Assembly: GCA_964613585.1 (NCBI GenBank)
Contig: CAZTHL010000023.1
Span: 1-47,115 of the forward strand
DNA: 47,115 nucleotides
Source: CAZTHL01 sp964613585
GTDB taxonomy: Bacteria > Pseudomonadota > Alphaproteobacteria > DSM-16000 > Inquilinaceae
Direction: 5' to 3'
The notes below the pieces were generated by a model. That model searched no databases. It saw only the letters and a list, made by a program, of their open reading frames with translations, and was not told the origin of the DNA. A program made the translations under genes and the position numbers. Position 1 is the stretch's first letter; every line of letters starts with the position of its first letter. Shown piece after piece: positions 15,957 through 26,100 of the stretch.

Positions 15957-17996
15957 ATGGCTCGCACCACCCCATCCTCCGGCACCGGCCGTGGCCGGCG
16001 CGACGGCCCGCCGCGCCCAAGGACCGCCGGCGGGCACGGACCGGCGGCCCGGGCGCGCGGCGGACGCAAGGCGGCGCCGAGGCGGCGGAGCTGGCGCGGC
16101 TGGCTTCTGAAATGGAGCGTCGTCCTCGGCATCTGGCTGCTCGTCGCCGGCCTCGGTGCCTTGGTCTTCTTCGCGTACGACCTGCCTCCGGTCGACGAGG
16201 TCGGCATTCCCGAGCGCCGCTCGGCGCTTACGGTCCTGGCCGACGACGGCTCGACGCTGGCCCGCTACGGCGATCTGGTCGGCGACCATGTCCCCGCCTC
16301 GGCCCTGCCGGATCACTTGGTCGAGGCGGTTCTCGCCATCGAGGACAGGCGCTTCTACGGGCATGTCGGGCTGGACCCGATCGGCATCGCCCGCGCGCTC
16401 GTCCGCAACATCCAGGCGGGCCGCACGGTCGAGGGCGGCTCGACCATCACCCAGCAGCTCGCCAAGCTGCTGTTCCTGACGCCGGAGCGGACGCTGCGCC
16501 GCAAGGTTCAGGAGGCCCTCCTGGCGCTCTGGCTCGACGCCAAGTTCGACAAGGAGCAGATCCTGACCGCTTACCTCAACCGGGTCTATCTCGGGGCGGG
16601 GACCTATGGTGTCGACGCCGCGGCGCGCACCTATTTCGGCATCCCGGCCCGTCAGGTCAGCGTGAAGCAGGCGGCGATCCTGGCCGGCCTGCTGAAGGCG
16701 CCGTCGCGCTACGCCCCCTCCAGCGCGCCCGAGTTGGCCGAGGCGCGGGCCCAGGTGGTGCTGGCGGCCATGGTCGACGCGGGCTTCCTGTCCGAGGAGG
16801 AGCGGGCACGCGCCGATCGGCAGCCGCCCACGCCCCGGCGCCGACCGGCGGCCGGACCGGACGGCCGCTACTTTGCCGATTGGGTGACCGAGCAGGTGCC
16901 GGACCTGATCGGCGCGGAGGCGGGTGACCTCCTCATCCACACCACCCTCGACCCCCGTCTGCAGCGCCTCGCCAGTGGGGTCGTGTCGCGCCATCTGGCC
17001 GGCGCCGAGGCCGCCGGGGTCGGCCAGGCGGCGCTGGTGGCGATGTCGATGGACGGCGCGGTCCGCGCCATGGTCGGCGGCCGCTCGTACCGGGAAAGCC
17101 AGTTCAACCGCGCGGTTCAGGCCCGCCGCCAGCCGGGATCGGCGTTCAAGCCGATCATCTTCCTGGCCGCGCTGGAGCGGGGCTTGCGGCCGGACAGTCC
17201 GGTGCTCGACGCGCCGGTCGCGGTCGGCGGCTACATGCCCGGCAACTTCAACGACCGGTATCGCGGGCCGATCACCGCCAGCGAGGCGCTGGCGTATTCC
17301 GCCAACAGTGTGGCGGTGCGCCTGCTTGAGGGCGTCGGCGTCGACGCCGCGGTCGACGTCGCCCGCCGGCTCGGCATCGTCAGCCCGCTCACCCGCGACC
17401 TTACGCTGGCCCTGGGCACCAGCGAGCTGGGCCTGCTCGAGCTGACCGCCGCCTATGCCGCGTTTCCGAGAAACGGTCGTGCCGTCTGGCCCTACGGGAT
17501 CGAGGCGCTCGAGGATGCGGCGGGCGCATCCGTCTATCGCCGGCGCGGCGACGGCGTCGGCGAAGTGGCGCGCCCGTGGCATGTCTGGGAGTTGAACCAG
17601 ATGCTGACGCGGGTCATCGAGAGCGGCACCGGCCGCGCCGCCGGCCTGGATCGTCCCGCGGCCGGCAAGACGGGCACCAGCCAGGATCATCGGGACGCCT
17701 GGTTCATCGGCTTCACCGCCGACCTGGTCGCCGGCGTCTGGGTCGGCAACGATGACGGCACGCCAATGGACGGGGTCACCGGCGGCGGCCTGCCGGCGCG
17801 CATCTGGCACGATTTCATGGCGGCGGCGCACCGCGGCCGACCCGTAAGCCCGCTGCCCGGCTTCGGCACGGTGCCGGTGGCCGAGCTGCAGGCGGTGGAA
17901 GCCGGAGGCCCGCTTGATCCGGGGGCACAGCCAGAGCCGGAACCAACGGCGCGGGGCGGCTTTGTCGGGCTCATCGACCGGCTGCTCGGTCGCTGA
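15957..17996 (+). CDS. Class A penicillin-binding protein, PBP1A type
   Basis: This is a bifunctional peptidoglycan synthase of 679 residues. A basic Pro/Arg-rich cytoplasmic N-terminus leads to a TM segment at about 50-75. The GT51 glycosyltransferase domain follows, with catalytic Glu129 in AIEDRRFYGHVGLD and the motif EGGSTITQQLAKLL. The transpeptidase domain has Ser395-x-x-Lys398 (GSAFKP), a SAN motif and KTGTS at Lys571. The C-terminus is a short acidic and proline-rich tail. The ATG at 15957 is chosen. Codons open upstream to 15624 run antisense to mtnK and are unlikely to be translated. It acts at the inner membrane in cell-wall growth. Confidence 0.94.
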   Translation: MARTTPSSGTGRGRRDGPPRPRTAGGHGPAARARGGRKAAPRRRSWRGWLLKWSVVLGIWLLVAGLGALVFFAYDLPPVDEVGIPERRSALTVLADDGSTLARYGDLVGDHVPASALPDHLVEAVLAIEDRRFYGHVGLDPIGIARALVRNIQAGRTVEGGSTITQQLAKLLFLTPERTLRRKVQEALLALWLDAKFDKEQILTAYLNRVYLGAGTYGVDAAARTYFGIPARQVSVKQAAILAGLLKAPSRYAPSSAPELAEARAQVVLAAMVDAGFLSEEERARADRQPPTPRRRPAAGPDGRYFADWVTEQVPDLIGAEAGDLLIHTTLDPRLQRLASGVVSRHLAGAEAAGVGQAALVAMSMDGAVRAMVGGRSYRESQFNRAVQARRQPGSAFKPIIFLAALERGLRPDSPVLDAPVAVGGYMPGNFNDRYRGPITASEALAYSANSVAVRLLEGVGVDAAVDVARRLGIVSPLTRDLTLALGTSELGLLELTAAYAAFPRNGRAVWPYGIEALEDAAGASVYRRRGDGVGEVARPWHVWELNQMLTRVIESGTGRAAGLDRPAAGKTGTSQDHRDAWFIGFTADLVAGVWVGNDDGTPMDGVTGGGLPARIWHDFMAAAHRGRPVSPLPGFGTVPVAELQAVEAGGPLDPGAQPEPEPTARGGFVGLIDRLLGR

Positions 17997-18185
17997 CCGG
18001 GTCCAGGCTTGCGCTCGGGGAACACATGCGATAGCCGCCCGGTTGACAGGACCAGAGCGGGTGAGGAGTTTGCCAATGCTCGGGCCGGCCTCCCGACGGG
18101 CCCTGCGGCCGCGCCCGAAGGTCGGCGACGCCGGCGCGGCATCGGGCCGGTATCCTTGGCAGCAACGATCACGGACACGGGTGTC

Positions 18186-19292
18186 ATGACCCTGCAACGC
18201 TTCCCGCGCGCCGCCCTGACGGCCCTGGCCGTCCTGGCCAGCCCCGTGCCGGCGGTGGCCCAGGAGGATCCGCCAAGCCTGCCGCCCGAGCTGCGGATCG
18301 AGACCGCGGGCTGGGTCGGCGGCATCCGGGCCGAGGACCAGGCGCCGCCCTACTGCGTCGTGGCCCGGCAGTTCGACAGCACGGTGCTGCAGTTCGCCAT
18401 GAACCTGCAGGGGCAGCTCGGGCTGGTCATGCAGAATGAGAGCTGGCAGCTGACCCCGGAGCAGACGGAGGAGGTGCAGCTGCGCATCGACGACGTCCTG
18501 GACACGCCCGCCCAGGGCCAGGCGATCGGGACGCAGGAGTTCCTGCTGCCGCTCGGCAACCAGCCGGAGCTGCTCGAGCTGCTTCGCCGGGGCAGCCGGG
18601 CCACGGTGAACGGCTCGTTCGGGGAGGTCGGCTTTCCCTTGTCCGGGACCTTCGCCAGCCTCGGGGCGCTGCAGGAATGCGTCGCCACCACCCGTCAGCT
18701 GGTGGCCGAGAGGGTTCGCCAGAATTTCGAGCAGTCGATGACCACCGAGGGGCTGCGCGGCATTCTCCAGGCCGCCGGGTTCGAGAATTTCGAGATCTGG
18801 CCCGAAAGCGAGGTGCCCGAGGACGGCCTGAGCCTCGACTACGCGTGGAGCGTCGGCGATTTGACAGGCGGGCTGCATCGAGTGCCGCGCGGTCAGCCGG
18901 TCCAGATCGACGAGTTCATGGATGCCTATCTCGACCGCTTCGAGGAGCGGTGCCGGGGCGACTACACCGAGGAGGTGGGCGAGACCGAGGTCATCCAGGA
19001 CGTCTATGCCATCAAGACGGCCGAGATGCAGTGCGAGGCCGGGGGCGAGACCTCCCATGTCGCGCTCGTCGCGACGCTTGATGACATCGCCTATTCAATG
19101 TTCTTCCACGAGGGCGCGGCGCAGGACGCCGACCGGGTCGAGGAGCAGACCCGGAAGATCGCCGCGCTGGTCGGCGAGCTTGCCAGCCAGAGCGCCGAGC
19201 CGGCCCAAGCCCCGGCGCAGGGGGGGCATGGCACCGGCGGGCCGGAAAACCCCGAGGCGGCCGCCGGGGAAGCGGAGCCGGGACAAGACTAG
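18186..19292 (+). CDS. Exported protein of unknown function
   Basis: The 368-residue protein has a clear Sec signal (MTLQRFPRAALTALAVLA, cleavage after AVAQ at about residue 26). The mature part has two similar-sized portions. The first contains PYCVVARQFDSTVLQFAMN, and the second, from about residue 190, contains DYAWSVGDLTGGLHRVPRG. The tail is low-complexity, rich in Ala, Pro, Gly and Glu. Four cysteines (in PYCVVAR, LQECVAT, EERCRGD and EMQCEAG) could form disulphides. I do not recognise the family. The gene follows the PBP by 189 bp, and no Shine-Dalgarno is obvious. The codon pattern is that of a real gene. Confidence 0.75.
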   Translation: MTLQRFPRAALTALAVLASPVPAVAQEDPPSLPPELRIETAGWVGGIRAEDQAPPYCVVARQFDSTVLQFAMNLQGQLGLVMQNESWQLTPEQTEEVQLRIDDVLDTPAQGQAIGTQEFLLPLGNQPELLELLRRGSRATVNGSFGEVGFPLSGTFASLGALQECVATTRQLVAERVRQNFEQSMTTEGLRGILQAAGFENFEIWPESEVPEDGLSLDYAWSVGDLTGGLHRVPRGQPVQIDEFMDAYLDRFEERCRGDYTEEVGETEVIQDVYAIKTAEMQCEAGGETSHVALVATLDDIAYSMFFHEGAAQDADRVEEQTRKIAALVGELASQSAEPAQAPAQGGHGTGGPENPEAAAGEAEPGQD

Positions 19293-19308
19293 ATCACTCC
19301 CGGCTCGA

Positions 19309-19413
19309 GTGGCGTCGCCCCCCCCCGGCCCGGCCACCCCACGACAGCATGCCAAGGCTGGCCGGGCGAGCGCGCGGGCCGGTGCCTATTCCACGTCAGG
19401 CGGAAAGGCTCTG
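19309..19413 (+). repeat. Dispersed intergenic element, copy A
   Basis: This is a copy of an element of about 105 bp also found at 32030-32104 and, inverted, at 39288-39397. Landmarks in order are GTGGC, CCCGGCCACC, ACGAC, GGCCGGGCG, GCGGGCCGGTGCC, ATTCC, CGT and GCGGAAA. The core GGCCGGGCG pairs with the upstream CCCGGCC, so the unit is partly palindromic. This copy is the most diverged at its right end (ATTCCACGTCAGGCGGAAA instead of a perfect hairpin). Confidence 0.75.
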
Positions 19414-19703
19414 GCGACCCGACCTCGCGAGCGCGATCGCGCGCGACGCTTGGCGGTGGTCCTGGGACCCGGCGCGATATCTGCGCCACGGTCAAGCAAC
19501 GGTCGAGCCTCAATGTCGAGCGCGACTCATCGGTCAGGACGGATCCGGCACGGTTTTCCGGTCCTGACGCTGTAACGCGCCATCGGACGAAGGCTCGCCC
19601 GAACGAGAGGCTCCAGAACGGCCCTTGTCGCCTTTGGCCGGCGGCGCGGCGAGGACCGTGGCCGCCGTCCGAGCGCGTCGGCACGGGCTCCGGCCGGGCC
19701 GTC

Positions 19704-19731
19704 TTCACATCGGCGCGCGGGGCGCTATGCT
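19704..19731 (+). promoter_or_regulatory. Candidate sigma70 promoter of glgE
   Basis: TTCACA (19704-19709) and TATGCT (19726-19731) are separated by 16 bp. Transcription would start near 19738, giving a leader of about 105 nt. Confidence 0.4.
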
Positions 19732-19744
19732 CCGGCAGCCAGTT

Positions 19745-19821
19745 CCGTTGCCGGCCGAACGCGGTCGCGACCGGCAAGCTCCAATCCTGTGTCGGCTCGC
19801 TCTGCCGCGAGCCGGCAACGG
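19745..19821 (+). promoter_or_regulatory. Structured leader of glgE
   Basis: The arms CCGTTGCCGGC (19745-19755) and GCCGGCAACGG (19811-19821) are perfect 11-bp complements. They enclose 55 nt that contain the 12-bp palindrome CGGTCGCGACCG (about 19762-19773). The closing arm ends 7 nt before the ribosome site AGGGAG (19829-19834). The structure could influence glgE translation or transcription. It resembles no riboswitch class that I recognise. Confidence 0.45.
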
Positions 19822-19843
19822 CTCCAACAGGGAGACGATCCCC

Positions 19844-21880
19844 GTGGTCAGCACCGCCATGACCCTGCCTGCCGGCCGGCCATCGGAGATGGGCGAGCAC
19901 GAACAGGATACACGCCTTGGCCGCTTGCACGCCTTGGCGCCACAGCGCTTCATCGTCGACGCGGTGGAGCCGGAGATCGATGGCGGCCGCTACCCCCTGA
20001 AGCAGGAGGTCGGCGACGAGGTGACGGTTCTCGCCGATCTGGTGACCGACGGGCACAACAAGATGGCGGCGGCCGTGCTCTATCGTGAGGAGCACGAGGA
20101 GCACTGGCATGAGTCGCCGATGCGCCTGCACGACAACGACCGTTGGGTCGGCTCCTTTGAGGTTGAGCGAAACGGCCGGTACCGCTACTCCGTGGCGGCC
20201 TGGATCGACGAGTTCGAGACGCTGCGCCAGGACCTGACCAAGAAGTTCGATGCCGGCCAGGCGATCGACATCGAGCTGCGCGAGGGCCGTGAGATGGTGG
20301 TCCACGCCCTGGAGCGGGCGGAGGGCGAGGATCGCGGTCAGTTCGAGCAGTTGCTCCACGACTTCGATCGCGGCACCGTGCTGGGTCAGCATGACGTCAT
20401 GCTGTCGCCGCGGCTGACCCACCTGATGCACCGCTATGGCCGGCGGGTGGGGCTCACCCGCTACCACAAGGAGCTCGAGGTCGTCGTCGACCCGGTGAAG
20501 GCGCGCTTCGCCGCCTGGTACGAGATGTTCTGGCGGAGCCAGGGGACCGATCCGAGCCGCAGCGCCACCGTCGACGAGTGCATCGCGCGCTTTCCCTATA
20601 TTCGGGAGCTGGGGTTCGACGTCGTCTACCTGGTGCCGATCCACCCGATCGGGCATACGAACCGCAAGGGCAAGAACAACAGCCTGGTCGCCGGCCCCGA
20701 CGATCCGGGCAGCCCCTACGCCATCGGCAGCGAGGCCGGCGGCCACAAGGCGATCAATCCCGACTGGGGCACGCTCGACGACTTCCGCCGCTTCGTCCAT
20801 GAGGCCGAGCAGCATGGCCTCGCCGTCGCCATCGACTTCGCCATCCAGTGCTCGCCCGATCATCCGTGGATCAAGGAGCATCCGGACTGGTTCAAGTGGC
20901 GGCCCGACGGCACCATCCGCTTTGCCGAGAATCCGCCGAAGAAGTACGAGGACATCGTCAACGTCGAGTTCTACGACCCGCGGTCCGGCGAGCCGATCGA
21001 GGCCTTGTGGCTCGAGCTGCTCGACGTCGTGCTGTTCTGGGTCGACCAGGGCGTGAAGATCTTCCGAGTCGACAACCCGCACACAAAGCCCTTGCCGTTC
21101 TGGGAGTGGCTGATCCGTGAGGTGCAGGACCGGCACCCGGACGCGATCTTCCTGGCGGAGGCGTTCACCCGGCCGAAGCTGATGGCGGGGCTGGCCAAGC
21201 TCGGCTTCACTCAGAGCTACAGTTACTTCACATGGCGCAACACCAAGTATGAGCTGATCTCGTATTTCGAGGAGCTGACCCAGACCGAGAAGCGCTTCTA
21301 CATGCGGGCGAACCTGTTCGCCAACACGCCTGACATCCTGCCGTTCATCCTGCAGCGCGGCGGCCGGCCGGCCTTTATCCAGCGCGCCGTTCTGGCGGCG
21401 ACCCTGTCCAGCGTCTATGGCATCTACAACGGGTTTGAGATTTGCGAGAACAATCCGGTCCCCAACAAAGAGGAGTACCTGAACTCCGAGAAGTACGAGT
21501 ACAAGGTCTGGGACTGGGACCGGGTGGACAACATCAAGGACTGGATCAAGCGGCTCAACCGGATCCGCCACGAGAATCCGGCGCTGCACGAGTACGACAA
21601 TCTCAGGTTCTACAACGCCTGGGACGACAACATCATCCTTTACGGCAAGATCTCCAAGGACCGTGCAAACTTTGTGCTGTGCGCGGTGAATTTGGATCCG
21701 TACGCCTCGCACGAATGCTTTTTCGAGCTGCCGCTGTGGGAGCTGGGTCTGCCCGACTGGGCGACCGTGCAGATCGAGGAGATGATCACCGGCTACCGGT
21801 TCGCCTGGACCGGCAAGCGCCAGCACGTCTGGATCGACAACCAGCACCCGGCCTTCGTCTGGCGCATCTGGCGGGAGTAG
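19844..21880 (+). CDS. glgE: Alpha-1,4-glucan:maltose-1-phosphate maltosyltransferase GlgE
   Basis: GlgE extends alpha-1,4-glucans using maltose-1-phosphate (GH13_3). The 678-residue protein has the N-terminal beta-domain, then the GH13 barrel with family motifs: VVYLVPIHPIGHTNRKGKNN, GHKAINPDWGT, the nucleophile Asp410 in IFRVDNPHTKP and the acid/base Glu439 in IFLAEAFTRP. NPVPNKEEYLNSEKYEYK is also typical of GlgE. The GTG at 19844 has AGGGAG 9 bases upstream. ATG 19859 is the alternative start. Usual partners (TreS, maltokinase, GlgB) are absent here, so maltose-1-phosphate must be made by genes elsewhere. Confidence 0.93.
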   Translation: MVSTAMTLPAGRPSEMGEHEQDTRLGRLHALAPQRFIVDAVEPEIDGGRYPLKQEVGDEVTVLADLVTDGHNKMAAAVLYREEHEEHWHESPMRLHDNDRWVGSFEVERNGRYRYSVAAWIDEFETLRQDLTKKFDAGQAIDIELREGREMVVHALERAEGEDRGQFEQLLHDFDRGTVLGQHDVMLSPRLTHLMHRYGRRVGLTRYHKELEVVVDPVKARFAAWYEMFWRSQGTDPSRSATVDECIARFPYIRELGFDVVYLVPIHPIGHTNRKGKNNSLVAGPDDPGSPYAIGSEAGGHKAINPDWGTLDDFRRFVHEAEQHGLAVAIDFAIQCSPDHPWIKEHPDWFKWRPDGTIRFAENPPKKYEDIVNVEFYDPRSGEPIEALWLELLDVVLFWVDQGVKIFRVDNPHTKPLPFWEWLIREVQDRHPDAIFLAEAFTRPKLMAGLAKLGFTQSYSYFTWRNTKYELISYFEELTQTEKRFYMRANLFANTPDILPFILQRGGRPAFIQRAVLAATLSSVYGIYNGFEICENNPVPNKEEYLNSEKYEYKVWDWDRVDNIKDWIKRLNRIRHENPALHEYDNLRFYNAWDDNIILYGKISKDRANFVLCAVNLDPYASHECFFELPLWELGLPDWATVQIEEMITGYRFAWTGKRQHVWIDNQHPAFVWRIWRE

Positions 21881-22007
21881 GGCGGGTCGATCGGGGCCAA
21901 CGGATCGATGCTCGCTGACACGCGACCTCGCGGGACCGACGTCGCCGCTCCGTCACCTCGATACCCATCGTCTTGTTCGATCGAAGCACAGCGACACCGG
22001 CGACAAC

Positions 22008-22320
22008 GTGCCGACCAGGATCGCTGACACCGAGGAGCAGCTCCGTTTGATCCTTGATCTGGACAATGTCCACTGACCGGCTGCGGGCCGAGAAAGACCT
22101 GCGTCCGGGCATCGGCATCAACGAGCCGGTCTTCGGCATCTTCTGGTTCCGGATCGTGAACGCCGTCTTCACGCATGCGCATCCGCTCGGCAGCCGGTTC
22201 AATGGACCCGACCGCGGTGCTTGGCATGCGGCTCTTGAGCTCGCCACCGCGCCGGCCGAGGTCGCATGGCGGAAATCGGTTGCGCTCAAGGAGATCGACG
22301 GGTTCGAGGGTATCGTCACG
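22008..22320 (+). pseudogene. Broken RES-domain (NAD+ phosphorylase-type) toxin gene
   Basis: A RES-family sequence is recognisable in two frames. The N-terminal part (IADTEEQLRLILDLDN) is in the frame of GTG 22008 and runs into a stop at 22073. The rest (STDRLRAEKDLRPGIGINEPVFGI, IVNAVFTHAHPLGSRFNGPDRGAW, LATAPAEVAWRKSV) is in the frame that opens at 22054. A frameshift near 22060 therefore splits it. After EIDGFEGIVT (about 22320) the family sequence is lost, so the C-terminal half of the domain is missing. RES toxins degrade NAD+ and are paired with Xre/MbcA antitoxins, but none is recognisable upstream. This is a dead gene. Confidence 0.7.
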
Positions 22321-23122
22321 TGCGGAAGGACGCTCGTTACCCCTTCACTTGGTCAGGCGCTCCGGGGCCGAAGGTCGAACGCGAGGCGATCCTCGGGCCG
22401 CTCGTCGGCGATGGCGGGTCGACCGACGCCTGCCTCGGCTGGGACGGCAAGGTGGACATCACCGCCAGCGAGCGGTAGCAGGTCTCCGCGATGACCCGGA
22501 ATACTGCCCAGGATCGGTTCACCGTCGATGCTTCGCCGACGACGGTCGAGCAGCCCCTGGATCGGCTCCTGGTTCGATCGAGCATTGAGCGCCGGGACCT
22601 CATCGAAGGAGAGCCGGTCCAGGCCATGCCGGCTGAGACGATGCGGCATGTCCAGCTCCGGCAGATCGTTCCGCGGGCTCTCATGGACGGCATCCGCGCC
22701 GCCGGGGCACGATGCTGCGCCCTCGGCGATGGGCCGGGTGTGCGCGCCGATCACCTGTCCTCCTTCCAGCCGGATGCGATCGTCGCGCCCCCCAATCCGC
22801 TCGATCTGAATCGCGTGCAGGCATCGAAGCCAGTCATCCCCACTAAGGTGGAGTTCGCAAGCACGCGGCAGCACGATCAAGTCTTCAAGTCCAAGCATTA
22901 TGTCCGAGGTGTCGTCGATCCGGCACTTTTTGGTTGTCGAAGCACCAAAATTGCTGATCGTTCGTCAGAGGAGCAGTCGTGCTGGTGACCCTGTTTCCGG
23001 CCGGCTCAGCCAAGGGCGAAACGAGCGCAACCCGCCTGGCATTCGCCTTGAGATCGCTCGGAGGCGAGCAACCGTCCTGTGATCCAAACCTGTTAGGCTG
23101 ACCTGGGAAAGGGCCCGTAACG
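22321..23122. other. Stretch of 0.8 kb without a recognisable gene
   Basis: Open frames exist on both strands (plus 22491-22988, 165 codons; minus 22353-22898, 181 codons), but neither translation shows a known domain, signal peptide or ribosome site. The A+T content rises towards 22850-22990. It may be rearranged material from the same event that broke the RES gene. The GC-rich sequence near 23040-23100 probably includes the promoter of the next gene. Confidence 0.5.
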
Positions 23123-26100
23123 GTGAGGAGCGAACATCAGAAGACCGAGCTGATCGACCGCGTGGCGTCCTTCGTGCGCGAGCGCCTGAGCCGGGACAAG
23201 ATCGCCCAGGCCGAACGCTTCGTCCGGCTATTCTACGCCAACGTGCCGCCCGACGACATCCTGGCCGAGGCGCCGGACGACCTCTACGGCGCCGCGCTCA
23301 GCTTGTGGGAGTTCGCCCAGGAACGCCAGATCGGGCAGCCCAAGGTCCGCGTCTACAACCCGAGCTACGAGGAGCGCGGCTGGCACTCGGCCCATTCCGT
23401 CGTCGAGATCGTCAACGACGACATGCCGTTCCTGGTCGATTCGGTCACCTCGGCGATCGACGTGCATGGACTCACCGTGCACTTGGTCATTCACCCGGTG
23501 GTCGCCGTGGCACGCGACGAAACAGGGGGACTCAGCACGCTTGGCGACTACGACTCGACGCTGGACGGCGCGCATCGGGAAAGCCTGATGCACATCCAGG
23601 TCGACGAGCAGAGCTCGAGCGAGGCGCTGTGCGCGCTGCGCGACTTGATCCAAGGCGTCCTGGGCGAGGTAAGGGCCGCCGTCGAGGACTGGCGGCGGAT
23701 GCGCGACCGGTTGTCCCAGGTGGTCGACGGGCTGGAGCGCGATCCGCCGTCGCTGCCTCGTGAGGAGATCGACGAGGTCGTCGCGCTGCTCCGGTGGATG
23801 GACGAGGACCGCTTTACCTTTCTCGGATTTCGCGAGTACCGGTTCGAAACGGTAGACAGCGGCCTCGACCTCAAGATCGTGCCCGACACCGGCCTCGGCA
23901 TCCTGCGCTCACCCGATGTTTCCGTGTTCGAGGGGCGCCGGCACTATTACCACCTGCCGGAGGAGATCCAGGCGTTCATCCGTCAGCCGGTGCTGCTGAT
24001 GGTGACCAAGGCCAACCGAAGGTCCCGGGTGCACCGGTCGGTGCTGCTCGACACCATCATCATCAAGCGCTTCAACGAAGGAGGCGAGGTCACGGGCGAG
24101 TTTATGTTCGTCGGCCTGTTCACCTCGGTCGCCTACAACCAGAGCGCCCGTGACATCCCATATCTGCGGCGCAAGGTGCGGCGCTGCCTGGCGCGTGCCG
24201 GCTTCGATCCCAAGAGCCACAATGGCAAGGCACTGACGCACATCCTCGACACCTATCCTCGCGACGAGCTGTTTCAGGCGCCGGACGAGGAACTGCTCGA
24301 GGCGGCCATGGGCATCCTGCATCTGCAGGAGCGGCGCCGCACCGCGCTGTTCGTGCGCAAGGACCCCTATCAACGTTTCGTGTCCTGCCTCGTGTACGTG
24401 CCGCGCGACCGCTACGATACCGCCCTGCGGCTAAAGATCCGGGGTATTCTGGAAGACTCGTTCAACGGGCGCACCGGTGCCTTCTACACCCAGGTCGCCG
24501 AGGGGCCGCACGCCCGGCTCCAGTTCCTGATCGAGACGCGACCGGGAGCGATCCCGGATCATTCGGTCCAGGACATCGAAAGCCGCCTGATCGAGGCAGG
24601 CCGCACCTGGTCCGACCAGCTGCAGACGGCCTTGGTCGAGGCGCGGGGCGAGGAAAGAGGGCTGGGATTGTTTTTCCGCTACGGCGAGGCGTTCCCGACC
24701 TCGTTCCGCGAGCTGGTGATCCCGCAGGCGGCGATCGCCGACATCGATCGGCTCGAGACGCTGATGGACGGGGCGACGATCGCTCTCAACCTGCAGCGGC
24801 CGCTCGGCAGCGAGCCTCATCGCGCGCATTTCAAGCTGTACCATGACGGCCGCCCGGTCCCGTTGTCCGACGTCCTGCCGGTCCTCGAGCACATGGGCTT
24901 GAAGGTCATCGCCGAGATGCCCTTCGACGTCCGGCCCAACGGCCTTGACGCTTCCGGCACCCCGCGCACGATCTGGCTGCACGACTTCCAGGTGGAAAGC
25001 CACAGCGGCGCGCCGATCGATCTCTCGTCCGTCAAGGCGCCGTTCCTGGAGGCGTTCCGGCGGGTCTGGTCGGGCGCCATGGAGGATGACGGCTTCAATC
25101 GTCTGGTCCTGGCCGCCGGGCTGAACTGGCGGCAGGTGGTCGTGCTCCGCGCCTACGGCAAGTTTCTGAGGCAGGCGCGGTTCCCCTTCAGCCAGGACGC
25201 GCTCGAGGACACCCTCTGGGCGCATCCGACGATCGCCCGGCTGATCGTCGATCTGTTCCACGCCCGCTTCGACCCGACGCGCGACGGCGATCGCGAGCCG
25301 GTCGCCGACACCCTGCTCGAGGATATCGAGACCTCGCTCGACGAGGTGGAGAACCTGGACGAGGACCGGATCCTGCGCCGGTACGTCAACCTGGTCCAGT
25401 CGACGCTGCGGACCAGCTTCTTTCAGCTGCGCGAGGACGGCTCGCCGAAGCCCTACCTCTCCTTGAAGCTGGACAGCCGGGCGATCGACGAGTTGCCGCA
25501 GCCGCGGCCGATGGTCGAGATCTTCGTCTACTCGCCGCGGGTCGAGGGGGTGCATCTGCGCGGGGGAAAGGTGGCGCGCGGCGGCATCCGCTGGTCGGAC
25601 CGGCGCGAGGACTTCCGCACCGAGATCCTGGGCCTGATGAAGGCGCAGATGGTGAAGAACGCCGTTATCGTGCCGGTCGGTTCGAAGGGCGGCTTCGTGG
25701 TCAAGCGGCCGCCGCGCGAGGGCGGGCGCGAGGCGCTGCAGGCCGAGGGCATCGAGTGCTACAGGACCCTGATCCGCGGCATGCTCGATGTCACCGACAA
25801 CATGGTGGCCAGCTCGCTCGTGGCGCCGGCGTGCCTGATCCGCCACGACGGCGACGACCCCTATCTCGTCGTCGCGGCCGACAAGGGCACGGCCACCTTC
25901 TCGGATATCGCCAACCTCATCTCCGAGGAATATGGATTCTGGCTGGGTGACGCGTTCGCCTCGGGCGGCTCGGCCGGCTACGACCACAAGAGGATGGGCA
26001 TCACCGCCCGCGGCGGCTGGGAGTCGGTCAAGCGGCATTTCCGCGAGCTGGGCCTGGACACCCAGAAGGACCCGTTCACGGTGATCGGTGTCGGCGACAT

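Noticed and set aside
15888..19058. A 1056-codon minus-strand frame opposite the PBP gene
   Set aside because: It is an antisense shadow of the penicillin-binding protein and exported-protein genes, with no domain and no ribosome site.
19289..21847. An 852-codon minus-strand frame opposite glgE
   Set aside because: It is antisense to a clear GlgE reading frame, with biased composition and no recognisable motif.
22353..22898. A 181-codon minus-strand frame as a possible gene in the gap before glutamate dehydrogenase
   Set aside because: No domain, start signal or codon-position bias convincing enough. A competing frame of similar length exists on the other strand.
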